36,445 nucleotides of DNA, from the IMG/VR virus record IMGVR_UViG_3300021197_001846, positions 1 through 36,445 of that record; one strand, 5' to 3'. Under the pieces are notes generated by a model. The model saw only the letters and a program-made list of their open reading frames with translations. It did not search any database and was not told the DNA's origin. Below, one piece after another: positions 6,352 to 13,657 of the stretch; positions within the stretch are counted from its first letter, which is position 1, and every line of letters starts with the position of its first letter. Origin of the DNA: a virus. Made by a program: the position numbers and the translations under genes.

Positions 6352-8157
6352 ATGGCAGGTATTAAAATCAGTGAACTTCCGGAAGCTAGTAGCATATGTG
6401 GCAACGAGCTTGTACCAATCGTGCAGGGTAGCTGTACTAAATATGTGAGTGCTTCTGCGATCGGTGGCACCGCTGAAGGTAACATTACAGGTATAACAAC
6501 AGGTAGCGGCCTTGTTGGTGGTGGTACATCAGGCAGCATTAACATTGCAATGGATAACAATTGCTTTGATGCTTTTAATGGTGCACATTCTACTCTTGCA
6601 GCAACTAGTGCTTGCTGGGATGGTAACTACACTACAGTACAATCCAATAGTGGTAGCTGGGATCAAAGCTCATGTGCTGGTCTTAATTGTGTAGGTGATG
6701 TTGAAGGTATTTGTGTTGGAGTAGGAATAACAGGTGGTGGTTCGTCTGGAACAGTTTGTGTATGTCTTGATGCTGTTTGCACTACAGCATGGAATGGTAC
6801 AACTACAACAGTAGCAGCCAATAGTGCTTCATGGGGCTCAGGTGGTGGAGGTAGCAGCTACGACCAAGATCTTAACACAACAGATTCACCTGAGTTCGTC
6901 GCGTTGTCTGCGCAAGGTGCTATATTCGACACGCCAACTGTCGGAAGTCAATACGCGTTAGAGGTGCAAACTAATGGCGCTAGGAATTTCTCTGTCGATG
7001 GATTTGGAGTTGCTGAGAGCAAAACTATTCTCCCTCGATCCGCTGACGCATTTAATATCGGCGCTTCTAGTCAACGATGGGCAGGGGTATTCACAGGAGA
7101 TGTAGACGCAACAGGAAACATTCTCTCTGGTGGAGTTAACATCGATCAGCTATTCGATACTGATAGTGCTGAAGTTGTTACCGTTGCTGATGTATCAGGT
7201 ACAAGTTCAACATTCGGTAGCTCAGTTTTATATTTTAGTGCGGATGCTGTTACATATGGTCCTGTTGAAGCTTCCGTTCAAGGTAACTATTATAAGCCAA
7301 CTTCTGGTAATTCTACTGATGAGCTTTCAGTTGCTTTCTATTCTGATGCGGATGAGATTGAAATTAAGATTGAGCGCTCTCAATCATCCATTCAGTTTTA
7401 TGTTGACGATGTTCCAGTTCATGAGTTTGCTGTTGCTGGTTACAGTAACAGACTTCTTAAGCTAAGTCATACTACTGCTAAGGTTCGTAAATATGAGATT
7501 CGTGGTAAGAGTTATGGCTTCGGTGGTGTTTATACTAATACAAGTGTTAGTGACTATCAGGTATGGCCTTATGAGACAAGAAGAGAACGTCCATTGCTTC
7601 TAGTTATGACCGACTCTTTTGGTACTGCAGTTAATAGTACATATGGTGTTAGCTTCGTAGAGAAGTTAGCTGATTTGCTTGATATGGATGTTCATTCTGA
7701 TTCTCTTAACTCATCTGGTTGGTCAAGTACTGGTAGTAGTGCTACAACAGATAGAGCGGCTAACCAAATTGTACTTACTCGTACCCCAGCTGTAATCTTA
7801 GCTTGCTTAGGCTATAATGATAAATCTTCCCCTAACCAGACTAATATCGAAGCAGGTATTAACAATTGGCACTCTACTGTAACTGGTACATTTGGTTCAG
7901 CAGCAGTTATGCTTGCAAGTCCATGGACTCCTGTAGGTGTTGAGAGTAACTTAACAACAGTATCCGGATATATTCAAGGTCGTGCAACAGCTCTTGGAGC
8001 AGACTTCATTGATATAAATGGAGTTGTTACAGCAAACAATCAAGCTGCATATACAAGTAGTGACAATACGCACCCTACAGCAGCTGGTCATGATTATCTT
8101 GCACGCCGTTTACAAGCACTAATGTTACGTACTAATAACGTACCAACTACTTACTAG
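6352..8157 (+). CDS. Tail fibre protein with C-terminal SGNH/GDSL esterase domain
   Basis: 601 aa. The N-terminus (MAGIKISELPEASSICGNEL) is the attachment-type start seen in many marine phage fibres. Residues about 43-165 contain a Gly-rich segment in two diverged copies and ten cysteines (16-143). Residues about 178-265 form a fibre stalk module. From about 413 an SGNH hydrolase domain follows: block I TDSFG with nucleophile Ser422, block II Gly456, block III GYND with Asn489, and block V DNTHP with Asp571 and His574. All four signature residues are present. The likely role is receptor binding plus removal of acyl groups from a surface polysaccharide. A late box stands 5 nt before the ATG. 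Confidence 0.85.
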   Translation: MAGIKISELPEASSICGNELVPIVQGSCTKYVSASAIGGTAEGNITGITTGSGLVGGGTSGSINIAMDNNCFDAFNGAHSTLAATSACWDGNYTTVQSNSGSWDQSSCAGLNCVGDVEGICVGVGITGGGSSGTVCVCLDAVCTTAWNGTTTTVAANSASWGSGGGGSSYDQDLNTTDSPEFVALSAQGAIFDTPTVGSQYALEVQTNGARNFSVDGFGVAESKTILPRSADAFNIGASSQRWAGVFTGDVDATGNILSGGVNIDQLFDTDSAEVVTVADVSGTSSTFGSSVLYFSADAVTYGPVEASVQGNYYKPTSGNSTDELSVAFYSDADEIEIKIERSQSSIQFYVDDVPVHEFAVAGYSNRLLKLSHTTAKVRKYEIRGKSYGFGGVYTNTSVSDYQVWPYETRRERPLLLVMTDSFGTAVNSTYGVSFVEKLADLLDMDVHSDSLNSSGWSSTGSSATTDRAANQIVLTRTPAVILACLGYNDKSSPNQTNIEAGINNWHSTVTGTFGSAAVMLASPWTPVGVESNLTTVSGYIQGRATALGADFIDINGVVTANNQAAYTSSDNTHPTAAGHDYLARRLQALMLRTNNVPTTY

Positions 8158-8161
8158 TGAG

Positions 8162-8189
8162 TTGATTTTCCTCATTATCATATTAAATT
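8162..8189 (+). promoter_or_regulatory. Sigma70-like promoter (TTGATT-N16-TAAATT)
   Basis: AGTTGATT directly after the fibre stop codon, 16 nt, TAAATT, then 8 nt to ATG 8198. The -10 is weak, but the -35 word is the one shared by the other early-type promoters. Confidence 0.35.
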
Positions 8190-8197
8190 ATATGGTA

Positions 8198-9148
8198 ATG
8201 AGCGTTAAATCACCTGAGTTTGCAGTCTTTAACATTGAGGGCGGCATAGGTAAGCATGTAGCTTCCACTGCCGTTGTTAAAGCATATAAGAAGGCACACC
8301 CTTCTACTAAGATTGTTGTAGTGTGTGCATGGCCAGAAGTATACCTTATGAATAAGAATGTTCATAGAGTCTATCGATTAGGTAATGTACCTTACTTCTA
8401 TGAAGATTATATCTTAGGTAAGAACACTGAAGTATTTGCTCAAGAGCCTTATAAGCAGACATCACATATTGGTAAGAAGCAGTCACTTGCTAAGACCTGG
8501 TGTGAGATGATTGGAGTACCTTACAATGGAGAGATGCCTGAGATGAACTTCAACATGAGAGAGAAGGCTTATATTGATCCAGAGGTTGCTAAGATTCAGA
8601 AGGTAAAGCCTATTCTACTCTTCCAACCGTTTGGTGGTCCTGGTAAGAATCATCAAGCTGAGAACTACTCTTGGGCAAGAGACATTCACCCTGAAGTAGC
8701 TCAAGCTATTGTAGACAATCTTAAAGAGCACTATCAGATCATTCACATCTGTTATGACTTTCATACTAAGCTTAATGATGTTATTCGTTATGAAAAAGAA
8801 GTACCTAAGAAGCAGCTCTTTAATATGATGCGCTTCGCTGATCGTTGCCTCTTTGTTGACTCTTCTCTTCAGCATGCTGCGGCTGCTCTAGGCAAGCCTT
8901 CAACTGTTGTATGGGTAGCTACTGAACCTGAGCTGTTCGGTTGGAATATTCACCACAACATTACTCCACCAGTTAAACTACCAAAGGGTACTATTGACTC
9001 TTACTTGTTTGATTATACTTTCACAGGCGCTATTCATGAGTGTCCTTATAATGATGTTAGTGAAATGTTTGATGTAAATGCTATCGTGCAATCGCTCTTA
9101 CAACCAGCACGCGAGCAGGTACAGACTAAAAAGAAGAAGGGTAAGTAA
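8198..9148 (+). CDS. Glycosyltransferase family 9-like (heptosyltransferase fold)
   Basis: 316 aa from ATG 8198; ATG 8192 is in frame and also possible, while a TTG at 8162 is unlikely because it lies in the promoter. NIEGGIGKHVASTAVVKAYK (residues about 10-29) matches the N-terminal Gly-rich loop of ADP-heptose:LPS heptosyltransferases, followed by KIVVVCAWPEVY. The C-terminal half has LFVDSSLQHAAAALGKPSTV, the donor-binding xDSxxxHxAAAxG motif of GT-B family 9 enzymes. It should transfer an activated sugar to a glycan or other acceptor. With the sugar enzymes at 1425-5317 it may form one pathway. Acceptor and donor are unknown. Confidence 0.75.
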   Translation: MSVKSPEFAVFNIEGGIGKHVASTAVVKAYKKAHPSTKIVVVCAWPEVYLMNKNVHRVYRLGNVPYFYEDYILGKNTEVFAQEPYKQTSHIGKKQSLAKTWCEMIGVPYNGEMPEMNFNMREKAYIDPEVAKIQKVKPILLFQPFGGPGKNHQAENYSWARDIHPEVAQAIVDNLKEHYQIIHICYDFHTKLNDVIRYEKEVPKKQLFNMMRFADRCLFVDSSLQHAAAALGKPSTVVWVATEPELFGWNIHHNITPPVKLPKGTIDSYLFDYTFTGAIHECPYNDVSEMFDVNAIVQSLLQPAREQVQTKKKKGK

Positions 9149-9161
9149 TCCTTACAAAAGA

Positions 9162-9195
9162 AAGCCTGATGATCGAAAGACCATCAGGCTTTTTT
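9162..9195 (+). terminator. Rho-independent terminator, probably bidirectional
   Basis: AGCCTGATG...CATCAGGCT stem with one A/C mismatch and a GAAA loop, followed by T6. On the minus strand it is preceded by A6 and followed by a weaker T run, so it may also end the converging gene at 9208. Confidence 0.8.
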
Positions 9196-9207
9196 ATCTT
9201 TTAAATT

Positions 9208-9981
9208 TTAGTAATAGTCTCCATAGACGTCATTATCATTAGCGTCCATATCGTAAACATCATTCTTAGAGTCTTCATCTACATCATATACATATGACTT
9301 AGGATCAGATACATCAGCACTAAGCATCTGTTGAATATTAGAACTAAGAACACCGAACTGTGAGTCATCATAGACTTGCTCATTAGCACACTCTTCAGGA
9401 GCATTAGGCTCAAAGGAGTTTTCGTAGCGCTTAGCACGTACTCTATAGACATAATGACCAAGCAAAGGGTTGATGGAGCTTACATCTTCTTCTCTACGCT
9501 CTGTAATCTCATATACATTAGCGCATCGACCTCCAGGACGATCACAACCCATACCAACTACTTCAATAAGGTCACCTGACTTAGGTTCAGCATCATCAAT
9601 AGAAGCATAAGCTTCATTAGAGCTCATCTGTCTTTGGAAAGTATCAATGTGAACATAGCCAGTAAACTCATCACCTGGATCGAATCCAAATTGCGATAGA
9701 GCTAAAGCCTCTTGTGATAGTTCTACATACATTTGCATACCAGAAGCAGCAGAATAGATTGCTGTTGGATGCTCTCCATAAAGTAAGTTAGCTTTAGTTA
9801 AGTCAAACGGCTTAACATAGTAGTTAATCTCTACACCAAAGTTATTAATTAGGTCATTATATGCCATATCAAAGACAAGCTTCTCTGCTTGCTGATTATC
9901 GGCATTCATAAATTGACCGCATGGAGCTGAAGCAGCTGCCATGATGTCTTCCGGCTTACAATTTACATCTCCACAACCCAT
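9208..9981 (-). CDS. Virion structural protein, possibly neck (gp14-like)
   Basis: 257 aa; T4 neck protein gp14 is 256 aa. FGVEINYYVKPFDLTKANLLY (about 49-69), a middle barrel-like region (SGDLIEVVGMGCD) and HYVYRVRAKRYENSFEPNAP near 186-205 give the order of elements I would expect in gp14-like neck proteins, but no single motif settles it. There are six or more Cys (two near the start in CGDVNC, then CDRPGGRC). The tail of about 50 residues is very acidic and Tyr-rich (DVYDMDANDNDVYGDYY). The start overlaps the upstream stop (TAATG), so it is coupled to the 9981-10319 gene and follows its late promoter. Confidence 0.45.
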   Translation of the reverse strand: MGCGDVNCKPEDIMAAASAPCGQFMNADNQQAEKLVFDMAYNDLINNFGVEINYYVKPFDLTKANLLYGEHPTAIYSAASGMQMYVELSQEALALSQFGFDPGDEFTGYVHIDTFQRQMSSNEAYASIDDAEPKSGDLIEVVGMGCDRPGGRCANVYEITERREEDVSSINPLLGHYVYRVRAKRYENSFEPNAPEECANEQVYDDSQFGVLSSNIQQMLSADVSDPKSYVYDVDEDSKNDVYDMDANDNDVYGDYY

Positions 9982-10319
9982 TACTCAGCCTTTCTTTGAA
10001 TCTTACCTGCAGGGCGACCTTCTTCATCCTCGAACATTACAATCTCAACATCAGAGTTACCGATGCCGTTTGTTTCTCCTGGCTTAAACTCCATACCGTA
10101 CATCTGAAGAGCACTAATAAGAGGCTGACCTGCTAGAGTAATAGGTGCACCATTATGCATACAGTTTCTAACATGAGGGCATTTATGCTTATACTCTTTG
10201 CGTAGTAGATTCTCATGCTTACGACCGGTTCTCATGATGCTCTTACCACCTTGCTTAACGGAAACAGCATTAGAATTCATCATGTTATCACCATTGTAAT
10301 ACTCTCGGAATGTCTGCAT
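9981..10319 (-). CDS. Hypothetical late protein with Cys/His cluster
   Basis: 112 aa from ATG 10319. A longer reading to 10364 is rejected because it would run through the late box. The N-terminus MQTFREYYNGDN resembles the short aromatic N-termini of other late proteins here (MKTFKEFF at 28132). The central HKCPHVRNCMH has two Cys and three His and could bind a metal. SDVEIVMFEDEEGRPAGKI near the end looks like a beta hairpin. I recognise no family. It is the first gene of a two-gene late unit with the possible neck protein, so a head or neck role is plausible. Confidence 0.6.
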   Translation of the reverse strand: MQTFREYYNGDNMMNSNAVSVKQGGKSIMRTGRKHENLLRKEYKHKCPHVRNCMHNGAPITLAGQPLISALQMYGMEFKPGETNGIGNSDVEIVMFEDEEGRPAGKIQRKAE

Positions 10320-10324
10320 ATATA

Positions 10325-10332
10325 TATTTATG
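10325..10332 (-). promoter_or_regulatory. Late promoter box CATAAATA
   Basis: Minus strand CATAAATA, TATAT, ATG 10319 (5-nt gap). It lies just downstream of the terminator of the preceding minus-strand gene, so this is an independent unit. Confidence 0.65.
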
Positions 10333-10350
10333 CCCTTTAGTTCGGAATAC

Positions 10351-10383
10351 AAAAAAAGACTCATGGTTTCCCATGAGTCTTTG
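10351..10383 (-). terminator. Rho-independent terminator
   Basis: On the minus strand AAGACTCATGG, GAAA loop, CCATGAGTCTT, then a T run: an 11-bp perfect stem. It ends the acidic-protein gene at 10402. Confidence 0.85.
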
Positions 10384-10401
10384 TAAATTGTTTAGAAGGA
10401 A

Positions 10402-10944
10402 TTAACCTGCTTTAACTTCTTTGTTCTTAGGAGTAACTTTAGTAGTTGGAGCTTCAAGCTTCGCGTTAACCTTTTGGTCACCTACGTGCTTATCACCAAG
10501 CTTGGACTGATCAGCGGACTTACCACCGTCAGCAGTACCTTTGCCTTCACCACCGAGACCTTCTGGAGAGCCAACTTTGTTGTTCTCACCCATGTCAACA
10601 TGTGTAGTGTGTGCTTTGTACTCACCTTCGTTATCTTCTTCAGCGTGCTCTTCGTCACCGTGAACGGCGCAAGAACCATCTTCTTCAGCGTCAGCGTCTT
10701 CGTCAGTTTCTTCTTCACCCATTGCAGCTTGAAGAAGGTCGCAAAGTGTCTTTGCAAGCTCTTTATCAAGAGTAACGGTTACTTCACCTTCTTCGCTAGC
10801 ATCGTCGTCGCCTTCTTCGCCGAGTTCAGCGTCAGGAGTTGCGTCTTCGATACCAAGAGCGTTAAGGTCGTCTTGTTCCTCCATACCAAAGTCTTCGGAA
10901 ATAACTTTAGCAAAGAGTTCATCAAATGCGGATTTTTTGGCCAT
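10402..10944 (-). CDS. In-frame internal isoform of the acidic protein (predicted)
   Basis: 180 aa from ATG 10944, sharing frame and stop with the 282-aa gene. The minus strand reads AAGGAGG, then CATAAATA, ACTAT, ATG. Box, 5-nt spacing and the MAKK start all match independent late genes in the window. A short protein identical to the C-terminal two thirds is therefore predicted, comparable to lambda Nu3 nested within gene C. The product has not been shown; the evidence is only sequence layout. Confidence 0.45.
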   Translation of the reverse strand: MAKKSAFDELFAKVISEDFGMEEQDDLNALGIEDATPDAELGEEGDDDASEEGEVTVTLDKELAKTLCDLLQAAMGEEETDEDADAEEDGSCAVHGDEEHAEEDNEGEYKAHTTHVDMGENNKVGSPEGLGGEGKGTADGGKSADQSKLGDKHVGDQKVNAKLEAPTTKVTPKNKEVKAG

Positions 10945-11250
10945 ATAGTTATTTATGCCTCCTTGTGCATCTTTCAATGCGTTTTCTTCATCTTCTTCAG
11001 AAATAGTTACTTCTTCAGTGGTCTCTTCATCCTCTTCTTTTACTTCTTGAACTTCATTAGCTGTAGCACAATCAACTTCTTTAGGAGCTTCACAGTCTAC
11101 ATCACAGTCGCCACCATCTTCAAGAGGAGCTTCACCTACAGTCATGTCTTTATCACCAACTGTCATATCATTCTTCTCAGAAACTACAACCTCTTCACCG
11201 AGCTTGCTATAAACGTCACCAAGATCTTTAAGGTCTTTTTTCTTAGCCAT
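10402..11250 (-). CDS. Very acidic protein, candidate prohead core/scaffold, with internal start
   Basis: 282 aa, dominated by Glu, Asp, Gly and Lys. The N-terminus is MAKKKDLKDLGDVYSKLGEE. At residue 103 the frame contains a second N-terminus-like sequence, MAKKSAFDELFAKVISEDFG, preceded by its own late box. The rest alternates acidic runs with one ordered-looking helix (TVTLDKELAKTLCDLLQAAM, about 158-177) and ends in a Lys-rich tail (TTKVTPKNKEVKAG). Such a composition fits a scaffold, a head core or a disordered virion protein; no homology is certain. A perfect TATAAATA lies 5 nt before the ATG, and a strong terminator follows. It is divergent from the terminase. Confidence 0.6.
   Translation of the reverse strand: MAKKKDLKDLGDVYSKLGEEVVVSEKNDMTVGDKDMTVGEAPLEDGGDCDVDCEAPKEVDCATANEVQEVKEEDEETTEEVTISEEDEENALKDAQGGINNYMAKKSAFDELFAKVISEDFGMEEQDDLNALGIEDATPDAELGEEGDDDASEEGEVTVTLDKELAKTLCDLLQAAMGEEETDEDADAEEDGSCAVHGDEEHAEEDNEGEYKAHTTHVDMGENNKVGSPEGLGGEGKGTADGGKSADQSKLGDKHVGDQKVNAKLEAPTTKVTPKNKEVKAG
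10950..10957 (-). promoter_or_regulatory. Internal late promoter box CATAAATA
   Basis: Minus strand CATAAATA inside the acidic-protein gene, 5 nt before the in-frame ATG at 10944. Confidence 0.5.
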
Positions 11251-11255
11251 ACAAT

Positions 11256-11263
11256 TATTTATA
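11256..11263 (-). promoter_or_regulatory. Late promoter box TATAAATA
   Basis: Minus strand TATAAATA, ATTGT, ATG 11250. It matches the T4 late consensus and has the standard 5-nt gap. Confidence 0.7.
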
Positions 11264-11310
11264 GCGGTTGATAGAAAAAACCATTAAAAGTTGAAACTTT
11301 CCAGGTCTAG

Positions 11311-11322
11311 ATTAAATAAATA
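11311..11322 (+). promoter_or_regulatory. Late promoter box ATTAAATAAATA (double)
   Basis: Two overlapping late boxes; the second (AATAAATA, 11315-11322) lies 6 nt before ATG 11329 of the terminase. Confidence 0.6.
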
Positions 11323-11328
11323 CTGACT

Positions 11329-13032
11329 ATGGCTGATAAAAACGATGGTAGTTACTATATGGGTAACGAGAACTTACCTAACAGAAACTGGAAAGGTGAG
11401 TATACTCCGGAGAAGATAGCTGATCTTAAGAAGGCAAAGAAGAATATTCTATACTTTGCTGAGAACTTCTTCTATATTGTTAGTTTGGATCATGGTAAGC
11501 AGAAGATTAAGCTTTACCCGGCACAGAAGAGAGCATTAAGAAACATGCGTGATAATAGATTCTATATTCTATTAGCTTCTCGTCAGATTGGTAAGTCTAC
11601 TCTTATGACAATCTACCTTCTATGGCAAGCATGCTTCCAGAAAGATCAGCGCATCCTTCTTGTAGCGAACACAGAAGCTACTGCTATTGAGATCTTCTCT
11701 CGTGTTAGAATGGCTTATGAGGAACTTCCTAACTGGCTTAAGCCCCCTGTAAAAGAGTATGCTAAGACATCTATGACTCTTGAGAATGGATCTCGTATTG
11801 GTATTACAACTACAACCGGTACAGCTGCTCGTGGTCAGTCCGTTAACTGTCTTGTTATTGATGAGATGGCTTTCATTGAGAACCATTTGGTTGATGAGTT
11901 CTGGAAGTCAGTCTATCCTATTATCTCCTCATCTAAGAAATCTAAAGCATTCATTTGTTCTACTGCTAATGGTACACAGAACCTCTTCTATAAGATTTAT
12001 AATGAGGCAGAGACTAATCCTGATAGTGCTTGGGACTGTGGTAAGATTATGTGGAATGAGGTTCCTGGTCGTGATGAAAAATGGGCTGCTGATACTAGAG
12101 CATCTATTGGTTCGGAAGAGGCTTGGCGACAGGAGTTCTGCTGTGAGTGGATTAACTCTGGTGAGTCTTCTCTTGATGATGAGCTCTATGAGAAGATGGA
12201 AAAGACTATATGTGATCCTAAAGTAGTGCTTGATGATGGTTGCTATAAGATTTGGGAAGAGGCTGACTCATCTAGAATTTATGCTGCTGGTGTTGATACA
12301 GCTGAAGGTGTCGGAAAGGATAGCTCTGTAGTTCAGGTATTGGATGTAACAGATCCTGCTGAAGTTAGACAGGTAGCAGTATATAAGAATAATAAAATCT
12401 CTCCGCTTGAGTTTAGTAATAAGGTTCATCAGATACTTCGTAACTATGGCTCGCCTCTAGCTCTTATTGAGCGTAACAATTGCGGTGCACAAGTAGTAGA
12501 TAGATTGCTACATGATATGGGCTATCCTAAACTTGTTAGTTATGGTAATGCTAAAGCACATCGTAAGAATAGAATGTATGGTATGATTGCTCATACTAAT
12601 ACTAAGCATAAAGGTATCATGAACATGCGCTATTGGATGAATGATCTACACTCTATTGTTATGCGTGACCAAGACACCTTAGATGAGTTTAGAGACTTTG
12701 TTCGTTATCCTAATGGTACATGGAAAGCTCAGAAAGGTAAGCATGATGATATGGTCATGGCTATCATGTATGCATATTATGTTCTTGATAATGATATTGC
12801 TGAGCAGTACTTTGAGATCATTGAGAAAGATGATACAGGTAGACCTAAGATTATTGAGCCTATGGACTTTGGTTTGCAGCTCTTTGAAGACCCGACATCC
12901 ATTTATAATAATGAGAATATGGGCGGTGGTAGTCCTGATCTTAATCCTGTCTATTGGGGTATGAGTGATGGTAATGAAGAGATGGGTGATGATTATTATG
13001 ACCTAATTGATGCTGGATTCACTCCACTATAG
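11329..13032 (+). CDS. 17: Terminase large subunit (gp17-like)
   Basis: 567 aa; T4 gp17 is 610. It is the ATPase-nuclease motor that packages DNA into proheads. Walker A is ASRQIGKST (83-91), Walker B CLVIDE (174-179) with catalytic Glu179, and the coupling motif is STANG (211-215). The C-terminal RNase H-like nuclease has its acidic residues at GVDTAEG (Asp323), ALIERNN (Glu381) and KHDDMVMA (Asp473/474), matching the three metal-binding acids of gp17. Both domains look intact. It opens the plus-strand late block behind its own late box, and the next gene's box overlaps just beyond its stop. Confidence 0.97.
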   Translation: MADKNDGSYYMGNENLPNRNWKGEYTPEKIADLKKAKKNILYFAENFFYIVSLDHGKQKIKLYPAQKRALRNMRDNRFYILLASRQIGKSTLMTIYLLWQACFQKDQRILLVANTEATAIEIFSRVRMAYEELPNWLKPPVKEYAKTSMTLENGSRIGITTTTGTAARGQSVNCLVIDEMAFIENHLVDEFWKSVYPIISSSKKSKAFICSTANGTQNLFYKIYNEAETNPDSAWDCGKIMWNEVPGRDEKWAADTRASIGSEEAWRQEFCCEWINSGESSLDDELYEKMEKTICDPKVVLDDGCYKIWEEADSSRIYAAGVDTAEGVGKDSSVVQVLDVTDPAEVRQVAVYKNNKISPLEFSNKVHQILRNYGSPLALIERNNCGAQVVDRLLHDMGYPKLVSYGNAKAHRKNRMYGMIAHTNTKHKGIMNMRYWMNDLHSIVMRDQDTLDEFRDFVRYPNGTWKAQKGKHDDMVMAIMYAYYVLDNDIAEQYFEIIEKDDTGRPKIIEPMDFGLQLFEDPTSIYNNENMGGGSPDLNPVYWGMSDGNEEMGDDYYDLIDAGFTPL

Positions 13033-13040
13033 ATTAAATA
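13033..13040 (+). promoter_or_regulatory. Late promoter box ATTAAATA
   Basis: ATTAAATA beginning at the base after the terminase stop, then AGTAT and ATG 13046 (5-nt gap). It decides the start of the next gene. Confidence 0.65.
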
Positions 13041-13045
13041 AGTAT

Positions 13046-13618
13046 ATGGCTGCTAATACCAACAATCAATCCTTCCTTAATAAGAGTAGAGCAGATAAGT
13101 TTAAGCTTGTCTTCTCTCTACCTCCTGCATTGAGAGAGATTGACTCTAAGAATAGTAGAAGTACTTTTAATGTTAATCAGAATGCTATGCAGTTCTCTGT
13201 ATATGGTTCTGTTGTACCTCAGATTACTGTACCGGCAATTGAGATTGGCTATGGTGGTTCTAATCTATTTAACTCTTCACATGCTAAGGCTCCATACGAT
13301 CCTGTTACAGTAGACTTTACTATTGATAATGGATACAATAACTACTGGGTAGTTTATAAGTGGCTTGATCTTATGCATGATGAGAAGGAAGGTGTTTTAG
13401 ATGCTAGTAATATTGTTACTGATGAAGCATTTAGTCAGTATCAAACTGATATGACTCTATATGGCTTGGATGAATATAATAAAGAACGTATTAAATTTAC
13501 GTATACAAAAGCCTTTCCAATTTCTGTAGGTGCAATTAATTACAGCTATAGAGATGAAGACGAGATTGCAAGTTCTCTGTCATTTGTCTACTCTCAAATA
13601 CATACAGAATTATTGTAG
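13046..13618 (+). CDS. Tail-tube-like structural protein
   Basis: 190 aa from ATG 13046; an upstream in-frame ATG at 13007 is rejected because it overlaps the terminase and the late box. The sequence DKFKLVFSLPPALREI, then VPQITVPAIEIGYGGSN, then PVTVDFTIDNGYNNYWVVYKW has the strand order of phage tail-tube folds. The last part, KFTYTKAFPISVGAINYSY, matches the closing strands. It sits between terminase and sheath, where T4 has no gene. It may be the tube or a tube terminator or initiator; the 16843 gene looks more like gp19 itself. Confidence 0.6.
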   Translation: MAANTNNQSFLNKSRADKFKLVFSLPPALREIDSKNSRSTFNVNQNAMQFSVYGSVVPQITVPAIEIGYGGSNLFNSSHAKAPYDPVTVDFTIDNGYNNYWVVYKWLDLMHDEKEGVLDASNIVTDEAFSQYQTDMTLYGLDEYNKERIKFTYTKAFPISVGAINYSYRDEDEIASSLSFVYSQIHTELL

Positions 13619-13644
13619 AGAAGATAGATTTAAGGTCCAAATGC

Positions 13645-13652
13645 CATAAATA
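13645..13652 (+). promoter_or_regulatory. Late promoter box CATAAATA
   Basis: CATAAATA, TATGT, ATG 13658 (5-nt gap), in front of the sheath gene. Confidence 0.65.
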
Positions 13653-13657
13653 TATGT

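Noticed and set aside
8162-8197. TTG start for the glycosyltransferase
   Set aside because: The extra residues (hydrophobic MIFLIIILNY) come from the AT-rich promoter region and would mimic a membrane segment; ATG 8198 fits family N-termini.
10474-11271. 265-codon plus-strand ORF opposite the acidic protein gene
   Set aside because: It is the antisense shadow of a Glu/Asp-rich gene (Phe/Val/Ser-rich product), with no promoter or sensible start; the minus-strand gene has late box, start and terminator.
13007-13045. Longer start for the tube-like gene
   Set aside because: Would overlap the terminase and run through the late box; ATG 13046 has the standard 5-nt gap.
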